DNA from: Agroathelia rolfsii
Taxonomy: Eukaryota > Basidiomycota > Agaricomycetes > Amylocorticiales > Amylocorticiaceae
DNA: 64,000 bases
Direction: 5' to 3'
NCBI GenBank assembly: GCA_018343915.1
Contig: JABRWF010000004.1
Location: 3,348,001-3,412,000 of the forward strand
The notes beneath the pieces were generated by a model, which ran no database searches, was not told where the DNA came from, and saw only the letters and a list, made by a program, of their open reading frames with translations. Shown here piece after piece: positions 10,459-21,900 of the stretch; the stretch's first letter is position 1; every line of letters begins with the position of its first letter. Both the position numbers and the translations under genes were made by a program.

Positions 10459-13394
10459 CTATGTTTCGGCATATGAATCAGAAGCATAACTCGAGCATCG
10501 CGAGTGTAAAGGAATGGTTTCTTTCCCTACTTCAATGTCGTCCCTACCACCGCTACCTGCAAGAAGAATGGGGATCATTCCATTTTCTCGCAACTTCTCA
10601 GTGCTCGGCACTTCGATGTTTCCGATTGCATCGAAGAGCTCCGGACGCTGTTTCACTATCCAGATGATCTGTAGTAGGTCAAGGCTCTCTACAGAGCTAG
10701 GAGCTGGCCTTGGGATATCTCGGGCAAAAAAGACGACTACCATTACCAGTAAAGAAGACGCGCATAAGCCACCGATAACCTATTGATATACAGAAATCAT
10801 TAGCTCAAGTGGACATGGGGGGAGAGCTATATAGTGAACCCACGGGAAGAAGATTCAGCTGCAGAAGATAGCATTAACCCAGGTTTTGATATAGACGAGC
10901 ACAAGATTAAGGTGCTTACCCTAAGCTGCGACACCTGCCCGACAGTCACTCCAGAAACGTCTTTATTAAGAACATGAGATAAAATACCAGAGTCTATGCT
11001 TATAAGAATCGTTATAGCTGGCCAGATGCTGGATTAGAATTTCATGTCTTTTCAAATACTGTTATTCAGATATAACATACTATACCAAAAGAATGCAGCG
11101 GCCATTTCCGCAAGTGCTATTTCAAATCCCAATTTGGAAGCCACCATTTTCACCGTAGGATCAACGCCCAACCAGTCCATGATAGACCTTTCTAGAGTTA
11201 AATACAGCTCTTTGGATTTGCGATCAATGCTTACTGCTCCTGCACTGGCATATCTTTTAATCCGCAATAAGCTGGGGTATTGGCACTCAAATTTTTGCAA
11301 GAAATGTTTGTTGTGTTATTCCTGTTTATCCAGTCGCGTAATCCGGAAAACGAAAAAATTTGCGACCACTAACACCAGTTCAAGTTTATGAATGGGGTGA
11401 GGTCACTGGAGTATCAACGTATGTAGATATGAAATGAAGATATGGCGACTCACGGCTTCAAGTAAAGGAACTTCTTGGTCATGTGCTGTGTTATGTTCCC
11501 GAAATTGGGGTTTCCAAGCACTCCAGGTGTCTAGTGGATATTCTCTATTGGCCATATCTCGTTCCAGTATAACGAACTCCGATTTTCCGCTAATGGGGGT
11601 TGAGTAAACGGTAGTATTGTACTTTTCGTAGTTTAGGGAGCATCCGCTAAGTTGGAATGCAACAGGACCTTTGTATGATTGATTTTGTGACAATACTATT
11701 TTGAAAATGATCAGCTGTTTTTGCTACAAGGCTCGAGAGTCGAGACGCCGGGTCAAATTAACCAACTACTACATACCATCTTCAATGCCTGGAATAGGAA
11801 TAACGGAACCATTGATGATTAATGAATTCGAAGCGTTATTAGCGGGTGGATTATTGCTCGGATAAAAGCTTTGAAAAACAACCGCAGAAGCAAAGATAGC
11901 GGACTAAACAGAATAGTCGTCAAATCTATGATTACAAAAGCACTGGCACAGAATGATGTATAAACCTACTCACCGCGGCTGGTACATAATCGCCACAAGA
12001 TGGATTGAGATGGTAGATTGTTGGGGTTGAAAACGTGTTTCCGTCTATATTGGTACCTTCTAACATTAGGGCTGAGTATTCAAAAATTTATCACATGAGA
12101 ATATGAACTTGACCCACTAACTAAGAGACTTGGCATTGGAACAGCAAATTGACAGGAATAATTTTCATAATTCCAGTCTAAGCTAATGTAATATTCTCTG
12201 GGGTTCGGGTCTTCCTGAGAAATAGGCAATGCCTCTGTAGTATCCATCCTCTTAAAGGCGATATCCAGTGGTTTTAATGATGCAGTTACGTTCTCCAAAT
12301 ATCCACAAGTGACATTCAAAGATAGTGCCCCCACATTTGCATTCATGTCTGTATAGACATCATTAATTGCGATTGTGTTCCCGTATATTACTGGGCCAGC
12401 AGCTCCAAGGGTTTGTGCTTGATCATAAATGGTACTGGACCAAAGGCCCTCTAGTGTACTCAACGTGTTAATAGCATTGATAGCTACTAAAGACTCTGCA
12501 GGTAACTGGGTATAAGGCCCCAATGCAGTCATTACGTCACTCCATGCTAGTTACCAGATGATAATTTCTATTAGTAACTATAGTTTCAAAGAAGTAAGCT
12601 TGACATGCCTAAAGCATCAATATCAGAGTAACCATAGGCCGAGGACTGAAATGGCATTGTGATATTCACAACTTGCATTCCAAATAGTGAAGGTGTCGTT
12701 ATATGCAAGACTGATAATCCCGTCAAGTATGCCACTACTGCGATGGTTAAATGCACTGTAGACGGGATAGAAATCTGTCTGTATAGAGTCGTGATTGCCG
12801 CACCCAGCCCATTCCAGGCGCTTACACTATCATGACTTGTAGTCAGGGTTTGTTTTGTAGATAAAGTCTTCCAGAGCGAAAGCTTCTGAGTGAGAAATAA
12901 CAGAAATGTGGAATATGCCTGTTAACAATCTCATCAGCCATCGGTTTTTGCGGTACATAGGCTGGCCTCCGTACAATAATAAAGACTTGGCTAGCACTGT
13001 TTATGATTGTTGTGAAACGGGTTGTATCGTTTGAGTCTGGGCTCATAATACGTTTTTCTAGCCCCGTCAGATAAGCTATGAGGAGGGTGATGTGAAGGAG
13101 GAGAAGGACAACATGGAAGATAATAGTAAGCAGTCGGATCGTTGACCTTCCGGATAAGAAAATCAAAATCCTGGAGAATTTTGCTTTAGCCCTTTTTTGC
13201 CATGGAGGCTGAAAGTTCGTGCTAGGCTGCTCAAACGCATGCCTAGAGAGAAGCCCCTGAGATCCTGGTTCTTGGTCTAAGAGCAGTGGCTTTAATCCAC
13301 CTGGAGAAGGCACTGGCGAGGTTCGGGGCATTGACCATTGTGTTGGCAGGTCTGGCAGTGGTTTCTTGGAGAATTCGGAAGTTGACATAGACAT
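10459..13394 (-). CDS. Large multi-exon membrane glycoprotein, lineage-type family of unknown function
   Basis: Starts MSMSTSEFSKKPLPDLP at 13394, with a Pro/Ser-rich cytoplasmic-type N-terminus followed by a TM helix (TIIFHVVLLLLHITLLIAYL). After a 56-nt phase-0 intron (donor near 12972) comes AYSTFLLFLTQKL, and then a second TM block (LTIAVVAYLTGLSVLHITTPSLFG). A large extracellular-type part follows, with N-glycosylation sequons (TCGYLENVTASL, NYENYSCQF) and scattered Cys, then more TM segments (GLCASSLLVMVVVFF) and a polar tail ending at TAG 10459-10461. Roughly nine exons are implied. No catalytic domain is recognised. The family resembles large uncharacterised membrane proteins common in Agaricomycetes; a broken paralogue lies at 985-2101. 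Exon borders in 10.7-12.1 kb are uncertain. Confidence 0.75.
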
Positions 13395-14734
13395 GCTTCG
13401 CTCGGCCTGGAAGACGAAGGCCAGAGTATCGTAAGTGTGTCGTGTTACGGCCCGGGGGCGATAGAAGTTATGCTGTTATATATGCATGCTTAATTGTGGT
13501 CAAACTAGTAGAATATAAACATGATGCATATACACATGGGGTGCTGTGATTATACCACTGGCATCATGATGGGAATCAGGATAGTGGATTCAAGCAACCT
13601 AAATGACTACAGAAGATTGCATTAGTAAGAGATCAATTTACCATGTAGATCACGATAGCACTGCCAGTGCGGCAAACCCATGTAACGATCACTGATCTAA
13701 TCCACACGTACAAAGCTTTCAAGACAGTTGCCGACTCGGACAATATCACGGCACCGTGCTGCCATAATGATTTCTATACATCATTAGTAAGATGTGATGC
13801 AGATGATATGATGCCCGCCAGTTTGTGTCCTTCGAGCTGTGGTCCACTGTGGAGAGAGTGGAAACAAGGTTTCATGAAATCAAAACCTGGAGCAACTAAA
13901 CCGAAATATATCCCAGTCCCAAGCATGCAAAATAGTACTTTAAACCCGATTGGATCAACTATTTTGGTCTTGACCCAAAATGATGATGGACAATATCACC
14001 TTGAAAGATTTGGTTTATGAATGATGTCGCTATTACTTATATTGCCGTCTATTTCATGCTATAAAACAATATTTTGAGTCCTTGTGTCTATACCTAGAGA
14101 TAAGTCAGATGCAGAAGAGCCTTATTCTCGGTGTAAAACCACAAAAAATACCCGGATCAATGGTGCTTGTAACGGCATCTCACACTCAAATCAACGTCAT
14201 GCAATCCATACACTACAATAATCCACATCCTTCTACCCGTTAGCAGTGCCAAGACAGGACAGGAGCTCCTTGATCATATTGATTGGTGCATTTTACCCCT
14301 ATCCAAATGTGCTGGACATATTCAGGTGAATTGTTTACTTTTCCATAGGATCTCACCATTGCTCCAGCTGTATGGTTACTCCTCCCTCTAATTCTCCACT
14401 CCAGCACCTATCAAGTTTGCCTTTGCTATTAAGCCCAACAGTCTATCTGAGGCAGCAGCCCTAGTGCCCTCCAAAAGCTCTGCTAGAAAGCATAAAAGCC
14501 CTAGCCTCAGGCCATAACGCATAGCAAGATCATCAATGTGTCAACTAATGACATGGTCAATCAATACATTATTGCAATGTCAATAGCATACATCTTAAAT
14601 CATACATATGCACTAGTATTTCGGAACCATGCACGGCCATTTTGACGAAGAAGTGTCCGCCTATCCTGAACAAAATGATTACACCATGGCATATGTTCGG
14701 CATCAGATCCTCCCTCCCCCCCCCCCCATCAATC
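13395..14734. other. Gene-poor stretch, possible TE debris
   Basis: No convincing gene. A 117-codon plus-strand ORF (13667-14020) shows no domain or family pattern. A leucine-rich open minus-strand stretch (about 14,400-14,530) is unassigned. The neighbouring transposase fragment suggests that part of this segment is decayed transposon. Confidence 0.4.
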
Positions 14735-15045
14735 CTTTTGATCCTCTTCTAGGTCAATCCCAGCTCTAGGAGGTTACAAGAGAGAGTGGATCAAGATATA
14801 TCTGTGTTGTGATGGATAGCCAGCCACTGGTCGAGAAGCTCGTTGATGTATTCATCGGGATATTCACTGGAGCGGCGCATTGAGAGCATCTGTATGAAGT
14901 TTTTTTCTAGGCCGCCCAGCAGGACGACCATTACACCGTCCGGCTCAAGATTATACAGCCATTGCGAGATGCTCCGTTGAGAGATCCCTAAGATTTCGGC
15001 AATGAATCCAACACTGTGGCCGTTTCGAAGGCCCGACACTAGCAA
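14735..15045 (-). pseudogene. Decayed Tc1/IS630-like transposase, N-terminal helix-turn-helix fragment
   Basis: The reading LRNGHSVGFIAEILGISQ then RSISQWLYNLE has the shape of the paired-type HTH of fungal IS630/Tc1 DDE transposases. It continues into YPDEYINELLDQWLAIHHNTDIS, which fits the second HTH (family pattern D-x-Y-L-D-E-I-x-x-x-L). After an in-frame TGA next to 14791 the same frame goes on with STLSCNLLELGLT, a TAG, then KRIKRID, matching the usual ISISTLSRNLRELGLTRKRL-type segment. A C-run follows and no DDE catalytic part is seen. It is dead: two stops and truncation. Confidence 0.62.
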
Positions 15046-15989
15046 TCAAACTCATACTCACAACAATGTAAAAAAAAAGTCAACTAGATTCAAAGTAACT
15101 AACTACCAACCTAATCATACACAAATTGTAATGCGCCAACACCAAGACTGGCAGAAGAATAAAAGAGAAAAGGGATAAAACAGATATTACGAGAGTAAGC
15201 AAAGAAAAGAAAAGAAGAAAAGATAAGAGAGAGAGAGAGAGAGAAAAAAAAATGGGGAGAGACGACTATATTGTTATAGAAGTACAATTATACGAGCTAT
15301 TGATTTGTATATGTGTGTGCGAGTTTTCTTTCCAGGGTTGAAATCGTGAGGTAAGGGTAAATGGTATGCGGCCACTCGAGGGGAGAGTAAAAGAAGACCG
15401 TCCCTTAACAGGGACGGGATGGTGGCTAACGGAGAGAAATTGATTGTCCATGGAGTAACAAGGGCTGGAAAGAGGCAATTGATACAGCCCTTGGTATTTC
15501 GGAAGAGAGAGAGAGAGAGAAAGGATTGCAAGGCGCAATGCAAGACGATGCAATGCTGATGATAATGTGGAATAGTCCAGAGATGAGAAAATCATGCATG
15601 AGAAAAGAGGAGGAGGGGGGGGGGAGAAGTTTGGGAAAACAGGATATGCACGAGTACGTAGACGATGAATCAGCAACCAGCTAGAGAGAAGGAGGAAGCT
15701 TCTTTGTCATCATCGTCGCTCGTGTCTCATACGGACGAGATAGAATTCAGGTCATCCGTTCGTTCGTTTCGGTTGATCCAGTATTGCGAACCTCTATCTC
15801 TTTTGGAGAAAGAGGAGAGCGCAGGGGTATCTTTCCGCCGGTGCACCTCGGGCATGGGAGAGTGCGCGGAGAGGGAGGGAGGGAGAGAAGAGGGTGCTGG
15901 AGAGAGATAGGGGGTATATGTCACCGTCGCTGTTCACTTCCTCATTAGAAGATAGCAAGAATTGCCAGTTCGCGTCCTCGTTGAAACTC
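15046..15989. other. Intergenic with simple repeats
   Basis: Contains purine-rich microsatellites ((GA)n at about 15,227-15,244 and 15,505-15,521), poly-G at 15,613-15,623 and a GGGA-rich patch at 15,870-15,890. It probably includes the 3' UTR of the hydrolase. No gene recognised. Confidence 0.5.
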
Positions 15990-17759
15990 TCATAGCCTAG
16001 CTGGGTGACGGCCACGCGAGTAACGGCTGTTGAGGAACACAAACATACAGTCTGCCAGGTCCTCTGGTGCCTCTTGAGGGAGCTGCATTGCAACAATTTA
16101 GTCTCATGATGTATATATAAAAAAAAATCAACAAGCACAAACTCACCAAATGGCCCACACCAGGCAAACAAATATTCGCGTCCGCCGCACCCGGTCCACG
16201 CCTATAACTCGTCTGCGCCTGCATCTTCGGCCCACCGCTGCGATCGGACTTGCCACCCCACACGGCAAAGATCGGCAGCTGGCGCGGGATGCGCGCCATG
16301 TGCTCCCAGGCCTCGAAACACGCGCGGCGCTCGGCGAGCATCACGGCCTCATGCCACGGCACCGTCTTCAAGCGCCACCTCCCATCGGGGTGCGAATCGT
16401 GCAGTGCATGGCGGAGGAAGTTGTCCACCGCGGCGGGTGCCCACGCGCGGTAATAGGCGTTCTTGCGGATCTCGCGCTCGGCCTGCTGGCGTGTGTCCCA
16501 GATCCAGTTGCGCTTGAGGATGAGGTGCTCGAATTTGCGGTTGTCGAACGCGTGTGCGTACGAGGCGGGGAAGGACATGTTCTCGACGAGGACGAGGGAG
16601 GAGAAGAACTCGGGGTGTTCGCATGCTACCCAGATTCTGGATTGTGGTGAAGAAACAGATTAAGCCGGCTGGGTCAAGTGTGGTAGGAAGGAGTTGGTTG
16701 CTTACAATGAGCATGCACCAGCCGAGTGGCCGATACCGACGACCTGGCGGTTGTGGAAGCCCTTTTTGACGCGCTCAGCGGCGACCTCGTCTGGGAGACG
16801 ATCGAGGCCCTCTGGCAGCGGTGCGCTGGCGGGACGGATCTCGTCGGGGAGATAGTATTGCAGGAAGTTGGCCATGTCGCGCGAGTACTCGGTGACATCG
16901 ACTAATTGCGGAAGCGAGAAAAAAAAAAATAGAAGCATGGGTCAGATTTGAAATGACACGACCCATCAATGAAATGATATGGGCTAAGCGTGATAGGTAG
17001 ACACGCTTGACGACGACATGGAGAGGCAGACTTACAGAGATCACCCAGACGGCCCTCGTTGAGGATGGCACTGTCGCCGTGCTGGACACTCTCGAGCGAC
17101 CATATCTCATCGATAACGAGGGACGAATCCTGTGACTGCACATGTGCCAACAATCTCTCGAGCATCGGTTCCCAAGCCTGCCCCAAAGCCAAAAATAAGT
17201 TAGCAAGCAAGAATCAAGAAGCACATGATGTGCAACATGTTATTTGAGAAACAGCAAAAGGACGTCCATCTGTCCTGTAAAGAATGCTCACCTCCTTATG
17301 CCCACCAATGCAATGCATGAATACAAGCGTGACACCCTGGCGGGAGCGCTTGCGGCCGACGGGCACGTACCGCTTGGCGACTGACCAGAGAACATCTGTG
17401 CGTGGTGGCTCTGCGACAAACTCATCACGCTCGTGGGCCTTGCGGCGCAGGTCGAGATGACGTAGGGCATCAGGAAGCTGGGCCATGGCGTCTGCGTGTG
17501 ATGCAGGCGGCGTCCAGGGCTGGGAGGGTATGCGCGGGAAGGCAGCAGGGAAGACATGAGAGGAGGAGGCGTAGCCTTGCAAAAGGGGGAAGGAACCTGA
17601 CGGTGACGAGGGGCTGTCATGCTGAGGAGAGGCAGGCAAGGCAGGGTAGTCGGCAGCAGTGACGGGCGGAGGGGAGAGGGAGAGGAGGTTGGAGAGCCGA
17701 CGGGGGCGCTGTATGACGGGGTCGTTGTTGAGCGCCGACGGGATGGGGAGAGCAGCCAT
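15990..17759 (-). CDS. Alpha/beta hydrolase
   Basis: Starts MAALPIPSALNNDPV at 17759. After a Ser/Pro-rich N-terminal 100 residues comes the hydrolase core: GVTLVFMHCIGGHKE (first strand and oxyanion loop), SSLVIDEIWSLESVQHGD, then VVGIGHSAGACSL with the nucleophile elbow G-H-S-A-G. A cap region rich in aromatic residues follows, then ICLPGVGHL, whose His is the catalytic candidate, and a last exon ending NSRYSRGRHPARL with TGA at 15990-15992. About five introns interrupt the gene. The general role is hydrolysis of an ester or related bond. The layout resembles the fungal AB-hydrolase group often annotated as AKT2-like, but the substrate is unknown. No signal peptide is seen, so cytosolic or peroxisomal location is most likely. 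Confidence 0.85.
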
Positions 17760-18714
17760 GCTGATTGCTATAGCGCTGAGAGTGGGGAGGAGGAGGAGGG
17801 GATTTGAATTCAGACCGAGGGAGGAGGGAAGCTTGGAAGAGGGCGATATATACTAGCCTGAGCAGCGCAGCGCAGGTGAGCCATTGGCATGGATTTATGC
17901 TGGATCATCGTCACGATCGGGCAACAAGAAGCAGCCCGCGTGAGTCGTACATAGCAGCGTAGGGTGTGTTGTGTCCAGGACTCATGATGAAATCTGCATA
18001 ATGAAATCGCTCATCCGCGGCGCTTGTTGTCTATCCCGAGCGTCCTCCGTAGTGGCATGTTAGTCTGATTGTCTTTTTGTTTCGTTCCCACGAATCGCAC
18101 TGCCCTGCAGTCACGACAACAATGAGCTAGTTGGGACAGAAAAAAAAAAAAGAAAAAGAAAAAGAAAAAAAAAAGACGCCCCGGATGGCCAGTGAGAAAC
18201 ATGCACGCGCACATTAGGCGGCCGTATCGCCGATTCTGGGCCCCTGTGCCCTGCTGGTGCTGGTGCTGCTCCTTGCTCCCCTCCCCGCAAAGCAGCATTC
18301 ATTCCCTGCCCCCAGCCGCGCGGATCGCCGAGGACACACAAGACCGAGCGAGTCAGCAATAGATGATGGCTGAGCTTGAGGCCCATCTGTCTGTTTCTTG
18401 TTGCTATGTTTGGCTTGTCTCTCCTGTCAGACGCCACACCCTCGTCGTCGTCGTCGCCGCTCGTTCACCGCCAGTCCCGAGATCGGCGCTTGTTTCCCGC
18501 TGATTCATTCTCGCTGCGGCTCCTAGGACTTTTGTCTCTTCATTGAAGCGGGGCCACAAAGCCAGAAACAATTCCATGCCAACTCCATACTTGCTGTATC
18601 GCCTTCATAGTAGTCACACAGTCTCTGCTTTCAATCCCTTTAATTGTCATGTAATCTGGCCCTTGCACCTACACAGCTCCCCATGACGACAATAAGTCCA
18701 ATTGTCTTGACATG
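17760..18714. other. Upstream region of the hydrolase, low-complexity tracts
   Basis: An A-rich AAAAAG tract lies at 18,139-18,176, a CTGGTGCTGGTGCTGCT run near 18,253, and a CGTCGTCGTCGTCG run near 18,443. No gene with recognisable content. Confidence 0.45.
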
Positions 18715-18734
18715 CACACACACACACACACACA
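18715..18734. repeat. (CA)10 microsatellite
   Basis: Uninterrupted CA dinucleotides lie immediately beside the stop codon of the small ORF at 18735-18923. Confidence 0.95.
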
Positions 18735-18923
18735 TTAACGTTTCCCAATCGCCCTCACACTGATACACCACATTACGCTAGTGATGACGACTGCTGCAAG
18801 TATCATTGGTACCCAGCCCCATCTATCATAATCATCCTGTGTCGCCGTATATCCGATAGAAACGCAAGCAATTAGAGAATGCAGGAGAAGAAACCAGAGA
18901 AACGGGTCGAATTCCCGAAGCAT
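18735..18923 (-). CDS. Candidate small membrane protein
   Basis: A 62-residue reading starting MLREFDPFLWFLLLH has two clear hydrophobic helices (PFLWFLLLHSLIACVSIGY and VPMILAAVVITSVMWCISV) around an acidic loop with DDYDRWGW, and a basic end RAIGKR. The two-helix topology with a charged tail looks like a genuine small membrane protein and not random sequence. The frame is open a little further upstream (DDYKGLG), so an upstream exon is possible. No family was recognised. The CA repeat sits directly after the stop. Confidence 0.4.
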   Translation of the reverse strand: MLREFDPFLWFLLLHSLIACVSIGYTATQDDYDRWGWVPMILAAVVITSVMWCISVRAIGKR

Positions 18924-21900
18924 TCCGAGCCCTTTGTAATCATCGTAAAGTCAGATAGAGGTAGCTGTAGGAGAATTAGAGAACCAGAGAACTCGGAGTA
19001 GCAGGGCCAACTAGAAAAAGGAAGAAAGGAAAGAAAAGAAAAATTGTACGGCATCTGCAACGATGATGACACCGCTTCTTCCTTCCGGATTTCCGATTCC
19101 TGGACGGTAACCACTTTTTTCAGCGTGGCACGGACACACGCACGCGTGCGCGGCGCGCGTCGAAATAAGTCCCCTTATAGCATCCCGCGTCCCTTTCCTG
19201 AGCAATCTTTCCATACTATCTTGTATGCTTGTGTGTGTCTTTCCCGGCTGCCGTTCCGTAGTCCCTTCTCTCGTCTCTCCCCCGCACAACACGAAACCTG
19301 GAGTAATCGTTCCTCCGGCATTCAAATTAGTGTCCCTTCCTTGCTTGAGCTTTTAGGAATTTGACCAACTAGCCTTGGCTCAGATCAAAAGGCCAAGCCC
19401 AAAAGCTGCCACGCTAACAGCATGATTGATTGATAATATCAAGTCACTAGGAGGCAATTTCATACTAGGCATATTGACGCGCATCCATCCCTTTCTCTTT
19501 TCCGAACGAGAAAAAAAAAGGGGCTAGAACAGCTACGCCAGAAAATAAAATTCAAAGATACTCGCGATGACGCTATGATAGTCGTAATATCTCAACGCTG
19601 GAGCTGCGCTATCTCTTCTTTATTCCTTTCTCTGTTTCGAATATTTTTACAACAGACTCTAAAGGAACCTTTCTGATCTTTCTTCGCTGTCATCCGTGAA
19701 CCGTCGACCAACTGACCACCCAGATGCTGGGATAAGGTGATTGATGGCCAAGATATCATCGACATCATTAATCTTATCAGTCGGCCGGACCCGCTAGTCT
19801 GCCTGTCCCCCCCCCCCCATCGTATCCAACACGCACGCACAACTATCTCGGCAAGGTGCGGGCTGCATGACCGTCCATGGATTCTTTCTTGTTCTTTGGC
19901 TTCTCCTGTTACTTTGGTGCCTTCTCTTAATGCATACCCGGCGGATACGGGCACGCTCCACGGTATAGGATAGGTATCGTATCCATCGATACTATCGGTC
20001 TACACATCAATTGGACTTGATATCACTACCATACGCGAGGGAATGCATCATGGAGTACACAGTCCTATATGGAGGAGGAGCACACCCGACTGGCTCGTAC
20101 GTATGCATTCATAGCTCAATGCGGTTTCATGCACGCAAGCACGTAAATACTATCCAATCCCATCGCTTTTTGTTTTTATCCTCTCTCTCTTTTGGCTGTG
20201 TAGCCCGGCTGTTTCCAACACCTCCCGCTGACGAGGTAAGACCGTAATTTGACATACTACACGCGCCTGTGCAGACCAGGAACAGGAGGCCTTTCAAGCG
20301 GGTCTCTAAACAAGCCCCCTCTTTTTTTCTCTCTCTCTCTCTCTCTTTCTTCTCTGCTTCTTCGCATCCAAGCGGAAACGGGGCCGAGGAAGAAGTACAA
20401 GTATAGATACGCGTACTCAGCGCAAATAGTTGAATATATGTAGTAGTAGCCCTAGACATCGTTGTGATTGCATGCGTGCATTTAAACCATATGGGGACAT
20501 GTGGATATATATATAACTGGGCTCCAGAATAAATAAAATACTGAGAGTATTCTCTCGGCTATTTCTTCCTCTACACACATGTGTGTACTGCACACTTTCA
20601 CTCACAAGGACCGACATGCTCTTGCGCTTGGCTTTCAGAAGAAAAGCCCTCTACTCGTATTCTCTTTTGAAATTCCGATTCCGAGTCGGATACTACTAGG
20701 AACAATCAACGCTTTCGTTAAACACGAGGTACACAGAAAGAGAGAGAGAGAGGTGTACATGTACCAATTTTTATTATTATTACTATTTACCAAGTGCACG
20801 GCGACGGAACGGTAGTTAGTCTTCTTTGATATGAACTCCGAGTGTGCACCGGCGATGTGCGTACTTGCCGTACGGGATTTACTTGCCATGTGTACGTAAA
20901 GAAAAAAAAAAAAAAAGTGATCAATAACAAATCATATATTTTTGCACATGGTGGCGGCGGCGCCGAGGGGAAAAAGTAAAACAAAACAGAACGAACGGTG
21001 TTATGTTGTGAGTGTGTGAAAAGAAGCAATTGTGTCACCGTTAGTTTACCTCAGGTCCGGCGGGGGGACGGGGTATGCCAAGTGCCAACTATTATCGCTT
21101 TACAAACGGAAAGCTCGTACGGACAAAAAGGTACAGAAAAGAAGCTCAAAGTTCGCGCCCGAGGAGCAATCATACTAGCAGAGAAGATACAGAAGAGCTT
21201 GCCAGTGACCATCGACAAGGGACAACGGTTCCAAGTATCAAGCGCCCAGCAATTCCCAGCCTGAGGCAGCCTGGGCTCAGGCTGAGCGTTCTTCTGTTAG
21301 GCTGTGTTTGAGTTATATAGTTGCCGGTGTGCCCAGTGGGGATTTGTAGTGTCCAGGCACGTGTACTCCACAACCCGCCAGCATGGACGGATTCGACGAC
21401 CACCGGCAGCGAGCGACCAAGGCAAAATGTAAACAAAAAACTTGAATATATAAATCTCGGAGCTATTTGTACGCATATATATATATCGACTTCAAATTGC
21501 GGGGTGCCAATGATGATGGACATGATGCGCAGCGCTGTCTAATGTCACGTTCTTGTGGCGATGTGATCAAGTGATCAGAGATATCATTCAAGTTTCCAGA
21601 GCAACTCCGTGGCGTAGCCTGAGTGGAGCTAATCGGCAACTTCCAGCGCAGAGAGCTCGATGACATCCGTATAAAAGGGTCGCTTGTCTTTCCTAATTCC
21701 TGGCCCACTCATGGGCTAGGGAAGCTTTGAGTTTGACAAGGCCGATATTATCGGTGACTTGCGTGCCAGCAGGACGCCTGAGTCCGAATGATGCGCTGAC
21801 TATGCATTCAGGCTTGAGTGTTACATATCGTACCTTACTACATGTACTACACTGTGTTAGTTATATCGGACACACTAGCCTAGTTAGTCTAGCACCTAGA

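Noticed and set aside
13667..14020. 117-codon plus-strand ORF
   Set aside because: No domain, no hydrophobic or repeat pattern and no neighbouring exon evidence.
15228..15245. CRISPR-like or regulatory repeat
   Set aside because: Simple (GA)n microsatellite without spacers; eukaryotic context.
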